Origin: Leptospira kemamanensis
Lineage (GTDB): Bacteria > Spirochaetota > Leptospiria > Leptospirales > Leptospiraceae
Direction: 5' to 3'
NCBI RefSeq assembly: GCF_004769665.1
Contig: NZ_RQGG01000010.1
Location: 1 to 64,000 of the forward strand
Length of the DNA: 64,000 nucleotides
Under the pieces are notes generated by a model. That model ran no database searches. It had not been told where the DNA came from and saw only the letters and a list, made by a program, of their open reading frames with translations. Both the position numbers and the translations under genes were made by a program. Shown here piece after piece: positions 7,155-16,527 of the stretch. Position 1 is the first letter of the stretch; the number at the start of each line of letters is the position of its first letter.

Positions 7155-10100
7155 ATTTTCCGCTAACAATCGATATTTGGTCATCATTACAGCTCTATTT
7201 TTAGTAATGATGTCAATTTTTGCCATGAAACATATCCCTTTGGATGCTTTGCCTGATATGTCTGATACTCAGGTCATCATTTATTCCAAGTGGGATAGAA
7301 GTCCCGATATCATTGAAGACCAAGTGACTTATCCAATCGTTAGGTCATTGTTAGGAGCTCCCAAGGTAAAAGCAATTCGTGGGTTTTCCGATTTTGGTTA
7401 CTCCTTCGTTTATGTTATTTTTGAAGATGGAACCGATTTGTATTGGGCCCGATCCCGTGTGAACGAATACATTTCCCAATTACAAAATAATTTACCTCCA
7501 GGTGTAAACTTGAGTTTGGGGCCTGATGCCACTGGTGTTGGTTGGATCTATCAATATGTTTTAGTGGATGAAACAAACCAAATGGATTTGGCTGAAATTC
7601 GATCCTTTCAAGATTTTAAGTTGAAGTATCTACTAAACTCAATTCCAGGAGTAGCCGAAGTGGCGACTGTGGGTGGATTTAAAAAACAATACCAAATCCA
7701 AATTGATCCTTTAAAATTACAAATTTTTGGAATCGATATGGACCGAGTCATTGATACGGTTCGTAAATCAAACGATGACATAGGAGCGAGGTTACTCGAA
7801 ATCGGCGGGGCCGAATATATGATCCGTGTGAGAGGGTATGTTCAATCGAAAGAAGACATCGAACAAATCTCGTTAGGTGCCAATTCCCTGGGAACTCCCA
7901 TTTATTTATCACAAGTTGCCAAAATTGTAGATGGTCCTGACTTAAGGCGAGGTGTTGGTGATTGGAATGGAGAAGGAGACCAAGTCTCTGGAATCATCAT
8001 CATGCGGCATGGGGAAAATGCACTGCGAGTCATTGAATCGGTAAAAGAGAAAATCAAGTCAATGGAAGCCTCTTTACCCAAAGGTTTAAAAATCAAACCT
8101 GTCTATGATCGTTCCATCCTCATCAATGAAACCATTCGTGTCTTAAAAGAAAAGTTAACAGAGGAAATCATTGTTGTTTCCATTATCATTTTAATTTTCC
8201 TTTGGCATATCCCATCGGCGATTGTTCCGATTCTTACCATACCAATCGCAGTCATCCTTTCGTTTTTACCGATGTATTTGGCTGACATAGGTTCCAATTT
8301 GATGTCCTTGGCTGGGATTGCTTTATCGATTGGTGTACTTGTGGATGGAGCGATCGTGGAGGTGGAAAATGCTTATAAAAAATTAGAAGAATGGGAATCG
8401 TCTGGTCGAGTGGGTGACTTCCATGCCATTCGACTGGAAGCACTTCTAGAAGTGGGGCCTTCTGTTTTCTTTTCACTTCTCATCATCGCGGTTGCTTTTT
8501 TTCCAATTTTTACCTTGGTTGACCAAGAAGGTAAATTATTTCGACCACTTGCAATCTCCAAAAACTTAACGATGGCGATTGCTGCCATTCTTGCCATTAC
8601 GGTTGATCCTGCATTTCGTATGTTGTTCACTCGAATGGATCCTTACACCAAGTTTACACCCATTGTGAATTCCATTCTCACAAGTATCTTTGTTGGGAAA
8701 TACTATGCAGAGAAAAATCATCCGATTAGCAAACGTTTGTATTCGGTTTACGAACCTGTTGTGAAACTGGTTTTACACCATCCCAAAAAAACAATCCTCT
8801 CTGCCGTTTTGTTATTTTTAATCACCGTTCCCATTTATTTTAAATTAGGGACTGAGTTTTTGCCTCCCCTGAATGAAGGTTCAATCTTATACATGCCAAC
8901 CACACTTCCTGGGATTAGTATTGGGGAAGCCGAACGAGTGTTAAAGATTATGGACCAGAGGTTGGTTAGTTTTCCTGAAGTGGAATCGGTGTATGGCAAA
9001 GCAGGAAGGGCCGATACTTCCACGGATCCATCTCCCATTTCTATGTTTGAAATTGTTGTCACTCTTAAACCCGAAAAAGATTGGAGGCCAGGGCTTACCA
9101 AAGAAGAGCTTGTGAAACAAATGAACGAACAAATGGAGATTCCAGGATTTTCAAATGCTTGGACTCAACCCATCCGAGCTCGTATTGATATGTTATCTAC
9201 AGGGATTCGAACACCGATCGGTATCAAAGTGTTAGGCGAAAATCTGGAAGAAATCCAAGAAGTGGGGATTCATATTGAAACAGTTTTGAAAAAAGAAAAA
9301 AATGTTCGTTCGATTTTTGCGGAACGTACCTCGGGTGGGTATTATATCGATATCAAGATTAGAAGGGAACTTGCAGCCAAGTATGGTTTAACCATAGAAG
9401 ACATCCAAAAAACCATACTTTCTGCATTGGGGGGAGAAACCATCTCCACCACCATCGAAAAAAGAGAAAGGTATTCCATCCAAATCCGTTATCCCAGAGA
9501 ATATCGTGATAGTTTGGAAATGATCGCAAAAGTACTAATTCCTACTAAAAATGGAGGACATATCCCACTAAGTTTTCTCGCTACATTGGAATACAATATT
9601 GGGCCAACCATGATCCGAGATGAAAATGGATTTTTGACTGGGTACGTATATGTGGATACTACGGACACCGATTTACTTGGATTTGTAAATCGATTGAAGA
9701 GCATTGTCGATTCAGAAGTCAATCTTCCCAAAGGAGTTTTTTTAGAATGGAGTGGGCAATATGAAAATATCATTCGTGTTCGAAATCGCATGATGATTGT
9801 AGTTCCCATTACACTTGTATTGATCTTTTTTCTTTTATACATCAATACCAAATCTGTGATGAAAACAGCGATCGTATTAATGGCAGTTCCCTTTTCTATG
9901 ATTGGAGCATTTTGGTTATTGTATGTTTTGGATTATCAAATTTCTGTTGCCGTATGGGTAGGAATCATCGCACTACTTGGATTAGATGCTGAGACTGGGG
10001 TATTTATGCTCATGTATTTAGATCTTTCTTATGAGAAACATAAATCTCAAAATTCAAATTTGAGTTTGCCGGAACTAAAATTAGCCATCATCGAAGGAGC

Positions 10101-10326
10101 GGTGCACCGAATTCGACCGAAGATGATGACGGTTCTTTCCGGTTTTATTGGATTATTACCCATCATGTGGGCAACGGGTTCGGGTTCTGATCTTATGAAA
10201 CGGATTGCGGCTCCAATGGTTGGTGGGCTTGTGACAAGTTTTGCACTAGAGCTTGTGGTTTATCCTGCCATCTACTTCTTATGGAAACAAAATGAGATGG
10301 CAAAGATAAATCGAAGATTGACTTGA
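7135..10326 (+). CDS. cusA: Cu(I)/Ag(I) efflux RND pump (CusA-like)
   Basis: Inner-membrane, proton-driven pump of the HME-RND family, 1063 residues, full length. Twelve transmembrane segments in the usual 1+5, 1+5 arrangement around two large periplasmic loops. Met587 (ILYMP), Met637 (ISMFE) and Met686 (RIDML) are spaced 50 and 49 residues apart, exactly the spacing of the E. coli CusA ion-binding triad 573/623/672. The TM4 motif VDGAIVEVEN and AETGVFMLMYLD in the second half also fit the monovalent-metal group rather than the zinc group. The start at ATG 7135 follows AGGTGG by 8 bases; an in-frame GTG at 7123 is less likely. The last gene of the operon, it ends before a hairpin at 10354-10380. 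Confidence 0.92.
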   Translation: MINTIIKFSANNRYLVIITALFLVMMSIFAMKHIPLDALPDMSDTQVIIYSKWDRSPDIIEDQVTYPIVRSLLGAPKVKAIRGFSDFGYSFVYVIFEDGTDLYWARSRVNEYISQLQNNLPPGVNLSLGPDATGVGWIYQYVLVDETNQMDLAEIRSFQDFKLKYLLNSIPGVAEVATVGGFKKQYQIQIDPLKLQIFGIDMDRVIDTVRKSNDDIGARLLEIGGAEYMIRVRGYVQSKEDIEQISLGANSLGTPIYLSQVAKIVDGPDLRRGVGDWNGEGDQVSGIIIMRHGENALRVIESVKEKIKSMEASLPKGLKIKPVYDRSILINETIRVLKEKLTEEIIVVSIIILIFLWHIPSAIVPILTIPIAVILSFLPMYLADIGSNLMSLAGIALSIGVLVDGAIVEVENAYKKLEEWESSGRVGDFHAIRLEALLEVGPSVFFSLLIIAVAFFPIFTLVDQEGKLFRPLAISKNLTMAIAAILAITVDPAFRMLFTRMDPYTKFTPIVNSILTSIFVGKYYAEKNHPISKRLYSVYEPVVKLVLHHPKKTILSAVLLFLITVPIYFKLGTEFLPPLNEGSILYMPTTLPGISIGEAERVLKIMDQRLVSFPEVESVYGKAGRADTSTDPSPISMFEIVVTLKPEKDWRPGLTKEELVKQMNEQMEIPGFSNAWTQPIRARIDMLSTGIRTPIGIKVLGENLEEIQEVGIHIETVLKKEKNVRSIFAERTSGGYYIDIKIRRELAAKYGLTIEDIQKTILSALGGETISTTIEKRERYSIQIRYPREYRDSLEMIAKVLIPTKNGGHIPLSFLATLEYNIGPTMIRDENGFLTGYVYVDTTDTDLLGFVNRLKSIVDSEVNLPKGVFLEWSGQYENIIRVRNRMMIVVPITLVLIFFLLYINTKSVMKTAIVLMAVPFSMIGAFWLLYVLDYQISVAVWVGIIALLGLDAETGVFMLMYLDLSYEKHKSQNSNLSLPELKLAIIEGAVHRIRPKMMTVLSGFIGLLPIMWATGSGSDLMKRIAAPMVGGLVTSFALELVVYPAIYFLWKQNEMAKINRRLT

Positions 10327-10353
10327 GTTTCTGAAAAAGGCAATAAAGAATAT

Positions 10354-10380
10354 GGCTGATCGATTAGGATCAGCTATTTT
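10354..10380. terminator. Bidirectional hairpin between convergent genes
   Basis: GCTGATC (10355-10361), loop GATTAG, GATCAGC (10368-10374), extended by a G-T pair and followed on the plus strand by TATTTT. It lies 28 bases after the cusA stop and includes the stop codon of the convergent coiled-coil gene, so it could end both transcripts. Confidence 0.65.
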
Positions 10381-10960
10381 CTACTTTCTTTTGGAACTTG
10401 AGGATATTGTCTCGGATTTCTTCTTCTTTTTTATGGAGTTCTTTTAGGAACTCGGTATCCAAAATCATTTCTGGTTTTTTGATAAACTTACTTTCATCGT
10501 AATTGTCAATCTCGTATAATAGATCTTCGATGTTCGATTCTACTTTCACCAAACTTTGGATGGATTCCACTACCTTTTTGTTCACAAAAAGGATTTCTTT
10601 GAAACGTAGGATATAATGTTGGAATCTGTTTTCGCGGATCATGGCTTGCCTTTGCATTTCCTTGACCACTTCGCGTTCTTTTAATACTTCTTTTTTTTCG
10701 ACCAGGATTTGGTTTTTGAAGATTCGGATTAAATTTTCCGTTTCTAATTTATAATTTTCAAAACTACTGTTGTGGTTGTTTTGAAGGTCTTCTAGTTGTT
10801 TGCGGAATTCTTTTTCCCGCAACCTGTCTTGTTCTTTGCGTAATTTGTCAGAGGTTTGCAGTGCGTTTTTGACTCGTGTTTCAATGACTGCATCTAACAT
10901 CGCTTTGTGCAGTTTATCCAACCGAAAGAAAACTGCCATTGCATATAAAATGCGTCTCAT
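10370..10960 (-). CDS. Coiled-coil protein, unknown function
   Basis: A 196-residue, highly charged protein that is almost entirely predicted coiled coil from about 35 to 130 (heptads such as KLRKEQDRLREKEFRKQLEDLQ), followed by a second helical region to the end. There are no cysteines, no signal peptide and no membrane segment apart from a mildly hydrophobic first 12 residues. It follows the PP2C phosphatase gene by 15 bases on the same strand, so the two are probably one operon, and it may be a structural or signalling partner of that phosphatase. I do not recognise a family. Confidence 0.7.
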   Translation of the reverse strand: MRRILYAMAVFFRLDKLHKAMLDAVIETRVKNALQTSDKLRKEQDRLREKEFRKQLEDLQNNHNSSFENYKLETENLIRIFKNQILVEKKEVLKEREVVKEMQRQAMIRENRFQHYILRFKEILFVNKKVVESIQSLVKVESNIEDLLYEIDNYDESKFIKKPEMILDTEFLKELHKKEEEIRDNILKFQKKVENS

Positions 10961-10975
10961 AAAATCTCCTTATCT

Positions 10976-12721
10976 TTAGTTTAGACGGATGATAAAGAGA
11001 GAAAGGTCATCATGAGGTTCTGCTTCTCCCACAAATTCACTGACTTTTTGTAGAATCGCTTGTCTAATCACTTCTGGAGGGTCGTTGATATGAGATAGAA
11101 TCACAGACTCAAGCCTTTCTTCCGAAAAGAGTTCTTCTTTCGTATTCATCGCTTCGGTCACACCATCTGTGTATAGTACGAGTAAATCACCAGGCAAATA
11201 ACTGACTGTGTGTTCTGAAAATTCACATTTGCCAATTCCCATAGGTTGTCCTTTGCCGGAAAGGTGTTGGATCTTATGGTGTTTTTTGCGATAGATGATT
11301 TGTAAATTATGACCCGCTGAAGAATAGGTTAATTCTTTTTTTGTCATGTTGATACGCACAAGCATCGCTGTGACAAACATTAGGAAACCAGATTTGTCTT
11401 GTAAGATTTGGTTCGCATTAAAGAGAGCTTCGCTCGTGGAAGTGGTTTTCGAAACTTCTTGTTGCAAAACAGTTTTGGAAAACTCCATAAAGAGGGCAGC
11501 TGGAGTTCCTTTTCCTGAAACATCGGCGATGATGACAGACACTTCATCTTTTCCATGTACCACCATATCATAAAAGTCTCCACCGATTTCACGAGACGCT
11601 TGGTAGTAGGTATCAAATTCGAGAAGTGAGTATTGTTTAGGAATGATGGGAAGGGAATGTTTTTGGATCATGGCTGCCACTTGCATGTCACGATCTATGT
11701 TTTTCAAACGTTCACTTTGGATCTTCACTTGTAAGGCAGTGTAAGCTTCCCCGACTTGATTTGTGAGAGTACGAAGGATACGAATGTCCATCTCATCAAA
11801 ACGTGTTCGAGATGTTTTGTCGGAAACGACAAGGGAACCTAACCATTCTTTGTTTTTCAGAATGGGAAATAAAATCATACTGTGTTGGAAAAGTCCTTTA
11901 TGGGTGAGTTGCATCCCTTGTGGAGAACTTGCTGTGATGATTTTAAATCCCTTAAACATCCATTCGGATTTATCATTGAAGAGAAGTCCCACCACATCTT
12001 CATCATGGATTTGGTCAGAAAATCCTTTGGACTTAGAGCGGGGCAGTCCTCGTTTTTCAATTTTTTCGAAATTGAGGCAGACACGGTCCACTTGTAACAC
12101 TTCCGAAATCGTTTTGACCGCCAGGTCCATAAACTCATCCGAACTTTGGATATTGGCAAGAGCCTGTGAAATTTGGAAGAGGCAATTCAGTTCGTTTGCC
12201 CTGAGATTTAAATTATCAATGAGGAGACGATTTTTCACGGCAATCGCTGCGAGATTCGAAAGATACCGTAGGATTTTGATATCGGTTTGAGTGAAGTCAC
12301 GGTTGTCGAGAGAGTTCACCGCTTCGAGAACACCTTGCACTTCCCCTTGGGCCACCATCGGTACACAAATTAGATTTCTTGTGACGTAACCAACCTTTTG
12401 GTCTATCGCTTTGAAGATCCTAGGATCGTTTGCGGCATCGTTCACAATTTCTGGTTTCAGTGTTTCTAAAACCATACCCGCAATCCCTTTTCCCCTAGGA
12501 ACTGTTAGGTGGGCAAGCGATTCTTCTTTGAGACCACTTGTGGTATTAAACACCAATTGGTCATTTTCTTTGTCATAAAGGAGTAGGGAGGAACCTTCCG
12601 TATGTAACACATCACGAGTGATCCCCATAATTTCACTGAGAAGGGTGTTTAGATCTTCTTGTGAATTGATACGACTCGTAATATCTGATATCAGACTTAA
12701 TGTTAATAATTTCGTAGGCAT
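10976..12721 (-). CDS. GAF-GAF-SpoIIE (PP2C) serine/threonine phosphatase
   Basis: A cytoplasmic sensor phosphatase of the RsbU type, 581 residues. GAF 1 spans about 15-165 (GSSLLLYDKEN ... GKGIAGMVLET ... NLICVPM), GAF 2 about 185-340 (DRVCLNF ... SLVVSDK), and the SpoIIE phosphatase about 370-580, with the metal-binding EIGGDFYDM and DVSGKGTPAALFM and the distal VLYTDGVTEA and PHDDLSLF. Family role: dephosphorylates a STAS-domain antagonist in partner-switching control; the input ligand is unknown. A STAS protein lies at 52274-52756 but is not linked. The gene starts 6 bases after argB ends and is followed by the coiled-coil gene, forming a three-gene run with argB. Confidence 0.88.
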   Translation of the reverse strand: MPTKLLTLSLISDITSRINSQEDLNTLLSEIMGITRDVLHTEGSSLLLYDKENDQLVFNTTSGLKEESLAHLTVPRGKGIAGMVLETLKPEIVNDAANDPRIFKAIDQKVGYVTRNLICVPMVAQGEVQGVLEAVNSLDNRDFTQTDIKILRYLSNLAAIAVKNRLLIDNLNLRANELNCLFQISQALANIQSSDEFMDLAVKTISEVLQVDRVCLNFEKIEKRGLPRSKSKGFSDQIHDEDVVGLLFNDKSEWMFKGFKIITASSPQGMQLTHKGLFQHSMILFPILKNKEWLGSLVVSDKTSRTRFDEMDIRILRTLTNQVGEAYTALQVKIQSERLKNIDRDMQVAAMIQKHSLPIIPKQYSLLEFDTYYQASREIGGDFYDMVVHGKDEVSVIIADVSGKGTPAALFMEFSKTVLQQEVSKTTSTSEALFNANQILQDKSGFLMFVTAMLVRINMTKKELTYSSAGHNLQIIYRKKHHKIQHLSGKGQPMGIGKCEFSEHTVSYLPGDLLVLYTDGVTEAMNTKEELFSEERLESVILSHINDPPEVIRQAILQKVSEFVGEAEPHDDLSLFIIRLN

Positions 12722-12727
12722 CCAAAT

Positions 12728-13606
12728 CTATCCTTGTTCGATCAAACTTCCAATCCCTTGGTTCGTTAAAATTTCAATTAAAACGGAATGAGGCACTCGA
12801 CCGTCGATGATATGAGCTCGTTTGACTCCAGAATCAATCGCACCCAAACAACACTCTACTTTTGGTATCATGCCACCAGAGATCTGTCCACTTTTTATAT
12901 ACGCATGAATATCGACTTTTTTGAGACCCGTTACCAATTTGCCATCAATGAGAATGCCTGGTGTGTCTGTGAGTAAAATGAGTTTGTCTGCATGGAGGGC
13001 TTGTGCAATGGCACCTGCCATCGTATCGGCATTGATATTGAGAGTTTGGCCTTCTTTTGACATGGCCACTGGGGAGATGATCGGAATAAAACCTTCACGT
13101 TGTAAGGTGAGGATAATATTGGGGTCAACAGATGTGATCTCTCCCACAAGGCCTAAATCGACTTTTTGCGTTTTCCCATCTTCGCCTTCCACTTCCATCA
13201 GATATTTTTCCGCAAGGGCAAGGCCACCATCCTTTCCGGAAAGGCCAACAGGTTTTCCACCTTTCTCTTGGATGAGAGAAACAATTTGTTTGTTCACTTT
13301 TCCTGTGAGCACCATCTCCACCACTTCCATTGTGGCTTCGTCCGTCACACGATGGCCACGGATAAACTGTGTATTGAGGTTGAGTGATTTGATGAGGGAA
13401 TTGATCTCAGGGCCACCACCGTGAACCACCACTGGATTGATGCCTAAGTATTTGAGTAAAACAATGTCTTCGGCAAAAGAAGCTTTGAGTTCTTCCTCCA
13501 CCATGGCCGCTCCACCGTATTTGATGACAATGGTTTTTCCAGAATATTTGATCAAATAAGGAAGTGCTTCTAAGATATGATTGATTTTTTCTGATTGGTG
13601 GTTCAT
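12728..13606 (-). CDS. argB: Acetylglutamate kinase
   Basis: Phosphorylates N-acetyl-L-glutamate in the second step of arginine synthesis, in the cytoplasm. Family motifs are present: VIKYGGAAM near the N-terminus (phosphate binding), [30 protein letters not shown] and [10 protein letters not shown], and [10 protein letters not shown] near the C-terminus. About 292 residues, the normal length. I start it at the ATG at 13606 because GAGGA lies 6 bases upstream; an ATG at 13618 is in frame but overlaps that site. It is head-to-head with the nitrilase gene, with only 14 bases between starts. Confidence 0.95.
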   Translation of the reverse strand: MNHQSEKINHILEALPYLIKYSGKTIVIKYGGAAMVEEELKASFAEDIVLLKYLGINPVVVHGGGPEINSLIKSLNLNTQFIRGHRVTDEATMEVVEMVLTGKVNKQIVSLIQEKGGKPVGLSGKDGGLALAEKYLMEVEGEDGKTQKVDLGLVGEITSVDPNIILTLQREGFIPIISPVAMSKEGQTLNINADTMAGAIAQALHADKLILLTDTPGILIDGKLVTGLKKVDIHAYIKSGQISGGMIPKVECCLGAIDSGVKRAHIIDGRVPHSVLIEILTNQGIGSLIEQG

Positions 13607-13620
13607 AAAAGTCCTCATTT

Positions 13621-14436
13621 ATGATAATGAATTTTAAAGCCGCCGTTGTGCAAGTCACAAGTACAGCAAGAGTCTCAAATAACCTAACCAAGTGTAGGCA
13701 ACTTGTGGAAGAAGCGGCAAAGGCCGGTGCCAAGATTGTTGGGCTTCCTGAAAATTTTTCCTTTATGGGAAGTGAATCCGAAAAACAAAACCTACTGGGC
13801 CAAATTGAGGAAGAAACCTTTGCCTTTTTAAAAGAGACGGCAAAGGATTTTGGGATTTATCTTTTAGGAGGTGGGTTCCCTACAAAGGCACCATCAGGAA
13901 AGGTGTTCAACACCGCTGTCATCATGAATCCCCAAGGTGAGGAAGTGTTTCGTTACCACAAGGTGCATCTTTTTGATGCGGTTGTGGGAGATGGATTTCT
14001 TTACAAAGAATCCAATAGTACAGAAGGGGGCGAAACAATTCCGGATGTCATTGCTACCGAATATGGAAACATTTCATCCGCCATCTGTTACGACTTACGT
14101 TTCCCCGAACTCTTTCGTGCTTTATCCAAACAAGGTGTGGATTTGTGTTTTTTACCAGCGGCATTTACCGTGCCAACAGGAGAAGCGCATTGGCATGTCC
14201 TGCTTCGGGCAAGAGCCATTGAAAATTTGATGTATGTTCTCGCACCTGGCCAAACAGGAACACACGACCCACATGGAAAACGAAAGACATTTGGTCACTC
14301 ACTCATCATCTCTCCTTGGGGAGAGATTTTAGCGGAGCTCGATTTCGAAGAAGGGTTTGCCATCGCCGAGATCGAAATGGATCGATTGGCGGAGATCCGA
14401 TCTACCTTACCAAGTTTACACCATCGAAAGTTTTGA
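13621..14436 (+). CDS. Carbon-nitrogen hydrolase (Nit1/Nit2-like amidase)
   Basis: Nitrilase-superfamily amidase, 271 residues, cytoplasmic. The catalytic triad is visible: Glu44 in LPENF, Lys114 in YHKVHLFD and Cys156 in ICYDLRFPELF. The HLFD and CYDLRFPELF contexts are those of the Nit subgroup, whose characterised members hydrolyse deaminated glutathione or omega-amides; the substrate here is inference. The start could be 13621 or the ATG at 13627. An upstream in-frame stop at 13606-13608 rules out a longer form, and there is no ribosome-binding site, so the message may be leaderless. It is convergent with the alpha/beta hydrolase gene with 2 bases between stops. Confidence 0.88.
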   Translation: MIMNFKAAVVQVTSTARVSNNLTKCRQLVEEAAKAGAKIVGLPENFSFMGSESEKQNLLGQIEEETFAFLKETAKDFGIYLLGGGFPTKAPSGKVFNTAVIMNPQGEEVFRYHKVHLFDAVVGDGFLYKESNSTEGGETIPDVIATEYGNISSAICYDLRFPELFRALSKQGVDLCFLPAAFTVPTGEAHWHVLLRARAIENLMYVLAPGQTGTHDPHGKRKTFGHSLIISPWGEILAELDFEEGFAIAEIEMDRLAEIRSTLPSLHHRKF

Positions 14437-14438
14437 TT

Positions 14439-15332
14439 TTAGAAAAACGATTTCTTTGCGGCAGAAGATTTTTTCATCAGAAGAAAGTCCTTCATCACTT
14501 TTTCTGCTGCTTTTTGTTTTTCCATATGTACAAAATGTCCACATTCAGAAAATAAAACTGCTTTCACATGCGGTGTTGTTCTTTCTAATTCCATCACATC
14601 CTTTCCTGGAATGATGGGATCTTCTTCCCCTCGCATAATGAGTGTTGGTACTTGGTTTCCAAATACGATGGGACGAATGTCTGTGCGGTCGAGCATCTCT
14701 AAGATCATGAGGATCTGTCTTGCATTCAAACATTCAAATTGAGGGCTGTATTCTTTTAGGAATTGTTTGATGTCTTCTCTCGCATGGAAAGCCGCTGAAT
14801 CATACACACCATACGAAAATCCAATTTGTAAGGCCTTAGGCAATGACTTCCCAATCTTAAAACCAAAGTCAAAAAAAGTTCCTAAGTTGGCTCGAAGTCC
14901 CACAACCCCAATTTTTAAAATCCCCGGCACGGGACCATGTACATAAGGAGCAATGGCGATCACTTGTTTGATGCGTTGTGGGAAAAGGGATGCGATCGCA
15001 AGCACTGCCATCCCACCTGTGGAGTGACCAACGAGTGTGATGTCTTTTTCTCCTGCGGATGCCCAAATCCCTTGGGCTTGCGTTTCTAAAAAATCCTGGA
15101 GGGTGAGACCTTTTTTTTGATCAAAAATTTCGGCTGGGTAATGACCAACTAAGTCGAGTTCGATGACGTCACCCAAAGTTCGAAAAAAAGGAATGTTGAG
15201 ACCCCAATACCCAGCTGCCGAACACCAACCTCCAATGAGGACAATGGTTTCTTTGGATTTGGGATTGAGAGATTTATGCCTAACATAAGTAAGTCTATGA
15301 TTTTTCCAATTGTATGTTTGTCTTTCTGACAT
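14439..15332 (-). CDS. Alpha/beta-fold hydrolase
   Basis: A 297-residue hydrolase of unknown substrate. The fold is shown by the oxyanion region GGWCSAAGYW, the nucleophile elbow GHSTGG (Ser104), an acid in GEEDPIIPG (about 242) and the base in CGHFVHME (about 267). There is no signal peptide, so it is cytoplasmic. It lies 8 bases after alr on the same strand and probably shares its transcript, although no functional link is known. The C-terminus is Lys/Ser-rich (MKKSSAAKKSFF). Confidence 0.82.
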   Translation of the reverse strand: MSERQTYNWKNHRLTYVRHKSLNPKSKETIVLIGGWCSAAGYWGLNIPFFRTLGDVIELDLVGHYPAEIFDQKKGLTLQDFLETQAQGIWASAGEKDITLVGHSTGGMAVLAIASLFPQRIKQVIAIAPYVHGPVPGILKIGVVGLRANLGTFFDFGFKIGKSLPKALQIGFSYGVYDSAAFHAREDIKQFLKEYSPQFECLNARQILMILEMLDRTDIRPIVFGNQVPTLIMRGEEDPIIPGKDVMELERTTPHVKAVLFSECGHFVHMEKQKAAEKVMKDFLLMKKSSAAKKSFF

Positions 15333-15340
15333 ATGATCCT

Positions 15341-16471
15341 CTAGTCTTCAATGATACGAGGGAAGGATCCCAAAATTTTTGTGACTACTTCATAATTGAT
15401 GGTTCCAGTCCAAGTGGCATGGTCATCAGCAGAGATCACTTCATTCCCAGATTTTCCCAAAATCACAACATCGTCACCAATTTTAGCATCGGGGATATGG
15501 GTGATATCGAGCATCGTCATATTCATACAAATCCTTCCTAAAATTTTAGCACGTTCGCCTCGAATGAGCATATAACCATGGTTAGAAAGCTTTCGGTCAA
15601 GGCCTTCATAATACCCAACGGGAACAACAGCAAGCTTTGTTTCATGAGTGGTTTTGAAAGTGGATCCATACCCAACAAAGGTGCCTGGATTTAGGTTTTG
15701 GATGTGTTGGATTTGGGTTTTCCAACTGAGAGCCGGTTTTAACATCCCCACATCTTTTTTCATGAGAGAGAGGGAAAGTTTGGTTTCAAGACTTGGCCAA
15801 AGTCCATAAAGCGAAATTCCCACACGAACAAGATCCATCCGGGCTTCTGAAAATAACATGGCAGAAGCAGAAGAAGCACAGTGACAAATAAGATCGATAA
15901 ACCCTTGTTTAGCGAATGCATCAATCGATTCTTGGAACCTACCCAGTTGTAACATGGAATAACTATGTTCGGTGAAATCTTCCGTACTCGCAAAATGAGT
16001 GGCGATTCCAGACAGTGGGAGTTTTTTCTCAAAAATTTCTTTGGCAATCACCTCTGCGTTTTGATAAGGGATTCCCAAGCGACTCATACCCGTGTCGACC
16101 TTCAGATGGATTTTGGGAGTGGGAGAAAGTTTTGCTAACATTTCCATTTCTTCCACACGCGAAACCATCACCCAAAAGTTTTCATCCGCTAAATCTGCTT
16201 TTCGTTCCTCTAAATTGGGAATACTTCCCATGATGAGGATGGTGGCTTTGGAAAACACACGGCGGATAGAGAGTGCTTCTTCCAGAGAATTGACACCCAG
16301 GTAATCGGCACCAGCATCGAGAGCAATGGATGCAGTGGCAAGTAGGCCATGTCCGTAGGCATTCGATTTCACAACAGCTGTGAATTTGGATTTGGGACCA
16401 ATCAGTTTTCGAAAAAGGGCAATGTTATGGCTAAAGGCAGAACGAGAGAGGTAAACTCGAGAAGATTGCAC
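15341..16471 (-). CDS. alr: Alanine racemase
   Basis: PLP enzyme making D-alanine for peptidoglycan, cytoplasmic, 376 residues (normal length). The PLP lysine is Lys35 in VVKSNAYGHG. Other family signatures are KVDTGMSRLG, the second-base tyrosine region FVGYGSTF, GYYEGLDR and GRICMNMTMLDIT. The start at 16471 gives the usual distance of about 34 residues before the PLP lysine. Divergent from the class V PLP enzyme with 56 bases between starts. Confidence 0.95.
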   Translation of the reverse strand: MQSSRVYLSRSAFSHNIALFRKLIGPKSKFTAVVKSNAYGHGLLATASIALDAGADYLGVNSLEEALSIRRVFSKATILIMGSIPNLEERKADLADENFWVMVSRVEEMEMLAKLSPTPKIHLKVDTGMSRLGIPYQNAEVIAKEIFEKKLPLSGIATHFASTEDFTEHSYSMLQLGRFQESIDAFAKQGFIDLICHCASSASAMLFSEARMDLVRVGISLYGLWPSLETKLSLSLMKKDVGMLKPALSWKTQIQHIQNLNPGTFVGYGSTFKTTHETKLAVVPVGYYEGLDRKLSNHGYMLIRGERAKILGRICMNMTMLDITHIPDAKIGDDVVILGKSGNEVISADDHATWTGTINYEVVTKILGSFPRIIED

Positions 16472-16527
16472 GGTCCCATTTTTTTTTACTTTTCTCTTCT
16501 GTCGCTTCAGATATTTCTATTTTTTAC

